DNA of 64,000 bases, taken from NCBI GenBank assembly GCA_947496605.1, contig CANMDF010000002.1, positions 806,001-870,000 of the forward strand, written 5' to 3'. The position numbers and the translations under genes were made by a program. The notes below the pieces were generated by a model. It was given only the letters and a program-made list of their open reading frames with translations, was not told the origin of the DNA and did not search any database. Below, piece after piece: positions 62,460 to 64,000 of this stretch (within the stretch, counting starts at the first letter, position 1; the number at the start of each line of letters is the position of its first letter). Source of the stretch: an uncultured Paracoccaceae bacterium (GTDB lineage Bacteria > Pseudomonadota > Alphaproteobacteria > Rhodobacterales > Rhodobacteraceae).

Positions 62460-63344
62460 ATGCGCGTATTTTTTACAGGCGGCAGCGGCAAAGCGGGCCG
62501 ACATGCGATTGGGTATTTGCAGGCACAAGGCCATACCGTCGTGAATGCCGACCGCATGCCATCAGGGTTGGATGTCTCTGAGTTGCTGATTGATCTGTGT
62601 GATGCCGGCCAGGTGATTGGTGCGATGTCGCAATATGCTGACTTTCATGAACTGGAGCCCGGAACAGGCGTTCCGAAATATGATGCGGTGGTTCATTTTG
62701 CGGCTGTACCGCGTGTCATGATCGGCACGGATGGTGAGTGTTTTCGCCAGAATACCCTCAGCACATACAATGTGATTGAGGCGGCAGTGAAACTGGGCAT
62801 TCCCAAAGTGATCTTTGCCAGTTCCGAGACGACCTATGCCGTATGCTTTGCTGATGGCGAACTAAAGCCTGACTATGTGCCCATTGATGAAGACCATCCA
62901 ACGCTGCCCCATGACAGCTATGCGATGTCGAAGGTATGCAATGAAGCAACGGGGCGATCGTTTCAGGCCCGTAGCGGCATCGATATCTACGCGTTACGCA
63001 TCAACAATGTCATTGAACCGCATGAATATGCCGAACAGTTCCCGGCCTTTATGGATGACCCCGCGCTGCGGCGGCGCAATATCTTTGCTTATATCGATGC
63101 GCGTGATCTGGGCCATATGGTTGACTGTTGCCTGCAAACTGATGGGTTAGGGTACGAGGTGTTTAACGTCTCAAACGATGACATGTCCGTGGGCATTACG
63201 TCAGATGAGGTGATTGCGCGGTTTTATGAGGGGGTCCCCGTAAAGCGTCAGATGCGCCCTGACGAAACATTCTATGCCAACGACAAAGCCAAGCGCATGG
63301 TGGGATTTGCGCCCAAGCATTCCTGGCGCGAGGTCTTGGGATGA
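62460..63344 (+). CDS. NAD(P)-dependent epimerase/dehydratase family protein (extended SDR)
   Basis: 294 residues. Rossmann motif is FFTGGSGKAGRHAIGYLQAQGH; the catalytic region is FASSETTYAV followed by YAMSKVCNEATG (Tyr-x3-Lys). LRINNVIEPHEYAEQF and DARDLGHMVDCCLQ are typical extended-SDR segments. The substrate is unknown. Three ATG codons in a row (62454, 62457, 62460); AAAGGGG directly before the first favours the third. Overlaps the next gene by 4 bp. Confidence 0.85.
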   Translation: MRVFFTGGSGKAGRHAIGYLQAQGHTVVNADRMPSGLDVSELLIDLCDAGQVIGAMSQYADFHELEPGTGVPKYDAVVHFAAVPRVMIGTDGECFRQNTLSTYNVIEAAVKLGIPKVIFASSETTYAVCFADGELKPDYVPIDEDHPTLPHDSYAMSKVCNEATGRSFQARSGIDIYALRINNVIEPHEYAEQFPAFMDDPALRRRNIFAYIDARDLGHMVDCCLQTDGLGYEVFNVSNDDMSVGITSDEVIARFYEGVPVKRQMRPDETFYANDKAKRMVGFAPKHSWREVLG

Positions 63345-64000
63345 GTTTCCCCCGTTTTGATTTGGCAGCGTTTGAGGCCGCGCATCAAGATGGACGCCTC
63401 GATTTAGCACGCGAATTGGACAGCATATGCCGTGATACCGGATTTTTGGTGTTGGAAGGGCATGGCGTGCCACCGGAGGTGATCGAAGGTGTTTGGCAAG
63501 CGGCCAATACATTCTTTACGCAACCCCCAGAACAGAAGCAGACAGTTACGCCGCCCTATCAAGGTTATCCTTATGGCTATCTTGGCCCAGACGCCGAAGC
63601 GTTGGCGCGCTCAAAAGGTCAGGACACCCCACCTGACCTGAAAGAGAGCTTCAATGGCGGTCCATTGCGTGTCCCGAATGGTGCCCCAACCGCTGCGATG
63701 GATTTTTGTTATCAACCAACGCTTTGGCCGGATGTTCACGGGTTTCGCCCAGCGTGGGAGGCATATTACGCCGCGATGGAGGATCTTGCCGCCCGTGTGA
63801 TGCGTGCGTTTGCGTCCGCTTTGGCATTGCCGGAGGATCATTTTGATCCTTTCATTGCCAATCCCATTTCCGCGCTGCGTGCATTGCATTACCCCGCCAC
63901 GGTCGATGTGCCTTTGGACAAACAACAACGTGCTGGTGCCCATACGGATTATGGGTCGTTGACAATTCTGTTGCCACAGCCCGGCAGCCAAGGGCTGCAG
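63341..64000 (+). CDS. Isopenicillin N synthase-like 2OG-Fe(II) oxygenase (3' truncated by window edge)
   Basis: The window holds 220 residues; not in the ORF track because the frame is open to the end. MSFPRFDLAAFEAAHQDGRLDLARELDSICRDTGFLVLEGHGVPPEVIEGVWQAANTFF is the DIOX_N module. GAHTDYGSLTILLPQPGSQGLQ contains the iron-binding HxD; the distal His and Arg are beyond the edge. It shares ATGA with the SDR gene, so the two may act in one pathway. Confidence 0.9.
   Translation, partial: MSFPRFDLAAFEAAHQDGRLDLARELDSICRDTGFLVLEGHGVPPEVIEGVWQAANTFFTQPPEQKQTVTPPYQGYPYGYLGPDAEALARSKGQDTPPDLKESFNGGPLRVPNGAPTAAMDFCYQPTLWPDVHGFRPAWEAYYAAMEDLAARVMRAFASALALPEDHFDPFIANPISALRALHYPATVDVPLDKQQRAGAHTDYGSLTILLPQPGSQGLQ

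Noticed and set aside
1-64000. CRISPR arrays, tRNA/rRNA genes, transposases, integrases and phage genes
   Set aside because: None was recognised on either strand; no regularly spaced direct repeats and no T-loop/CCA-type tRNA ends were seen by eye. A tRNAscan and CRISPR search would settle this.

Overview
The window is chromosomal DNA from an alphaproteobacterium, most likely a marine member of the Rhodobacterales (Roseobacter group). The support is indirect but consistent: the protein sequences and gene orders look like that group (pccR/pccB/pccA/mcm, hdaA-ppk-ppx, choXWV-betI-betC-betA, a short ProRS, DUF1127, DUF2937, DUF1194 and DUF4174 proteins). A class A RNase P RNA, a CtrA-type TTAA-N7-TTAA site and a dispersed CCTCCGGCGGGAG-T-run intergenic element familiar from Rhodobacteraceae also fit. 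Genes are densely packed with many 1-8 bp overlaps. No tRNA, rRNA, CRISPR, transposase or phage gene was seen. Only one gene (the AAA ATPase at 59.1-60.4 kb) looks compositionally foreign.

Layout. 0-3.1 kb: the 3' end of gatA, an Excalibur lipoprotein, a peptidoglycan amidase and rnpB. 3.3-10.5 kb: a sulfotransferase, a small secreted protein, two LysR regulators, ribosomal protein L33, cupin, MAPEG and Bax-inhibitor-type membrane proteins, a DUF1127 protein, a quinone oxidoreductase and an XRE regulator. 10.5-14.6 kb: hisN overlapping an 8-oxoguanine-deaminase-type amidohydrolase, a CAP lipoprotein and guanine deaminase (purine salvage or catabolism). 14.7-22 kb: mgtE, 5-formyl-THF cyclo-ligase, yebC, an SLC13 permease, two EamA exporters and a YmdB-type phosphoesterase. 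22-28.7 kb: choline/choline-O-sulfate uptake and oxidation, with the ABC transporter divergent from betI-betC-betA and a BetI operator between them.

28.8-43.6 kb: a secreted nuclease behind a CtrA box, then the propionyl-CoA block. This holds a PccR/ScfR-type regulator, a Bcr/CflA exporter, pccB, small genes, pccA and methylmalonyl-CoA mutase, with TTTGCA-type boxes in front of both the regulator and pccB. A co-directional run follows: VOC, GNAT, DnaJ/TerB, an endonuclease/exonuclease/phosphatase protein, and a small secreted-protein gene interrupted by an in-frame TAA. 43.6-50.6 kb (minus strand): PP2C phosphatase, exopolyphosphatase, polyphosphate kinase, HdaA and an AI-2E-type permease. 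50.7-58.3 kb: YceI, ProRS, a peroxiredoxin, DUF2937, lolC/lolD, an Ldh-family dehydrogenase, cytochrome c and a DUF3047 protein. 58.3-64 kb: DUF1194, the AT-rich AAA ATPase, parE, an epimerase/dehydratase and the start of a 2OG-Fe(II) oxygenase cut by the window edge.

Most of this is ordinary housekeeping chromosome. The best leads are the shared TTTGCA boxes around the propionyl-CoA genes, the isolated AAA ATPase with palindromes beside it, the nonsense-interrupted gene at 43.2 kb, the four-copy intergenic repeat (one copy supplies the 3' codons of choV), and several unexplained hairpins. No undescribed multi-gene system could be defended from sequence alone.
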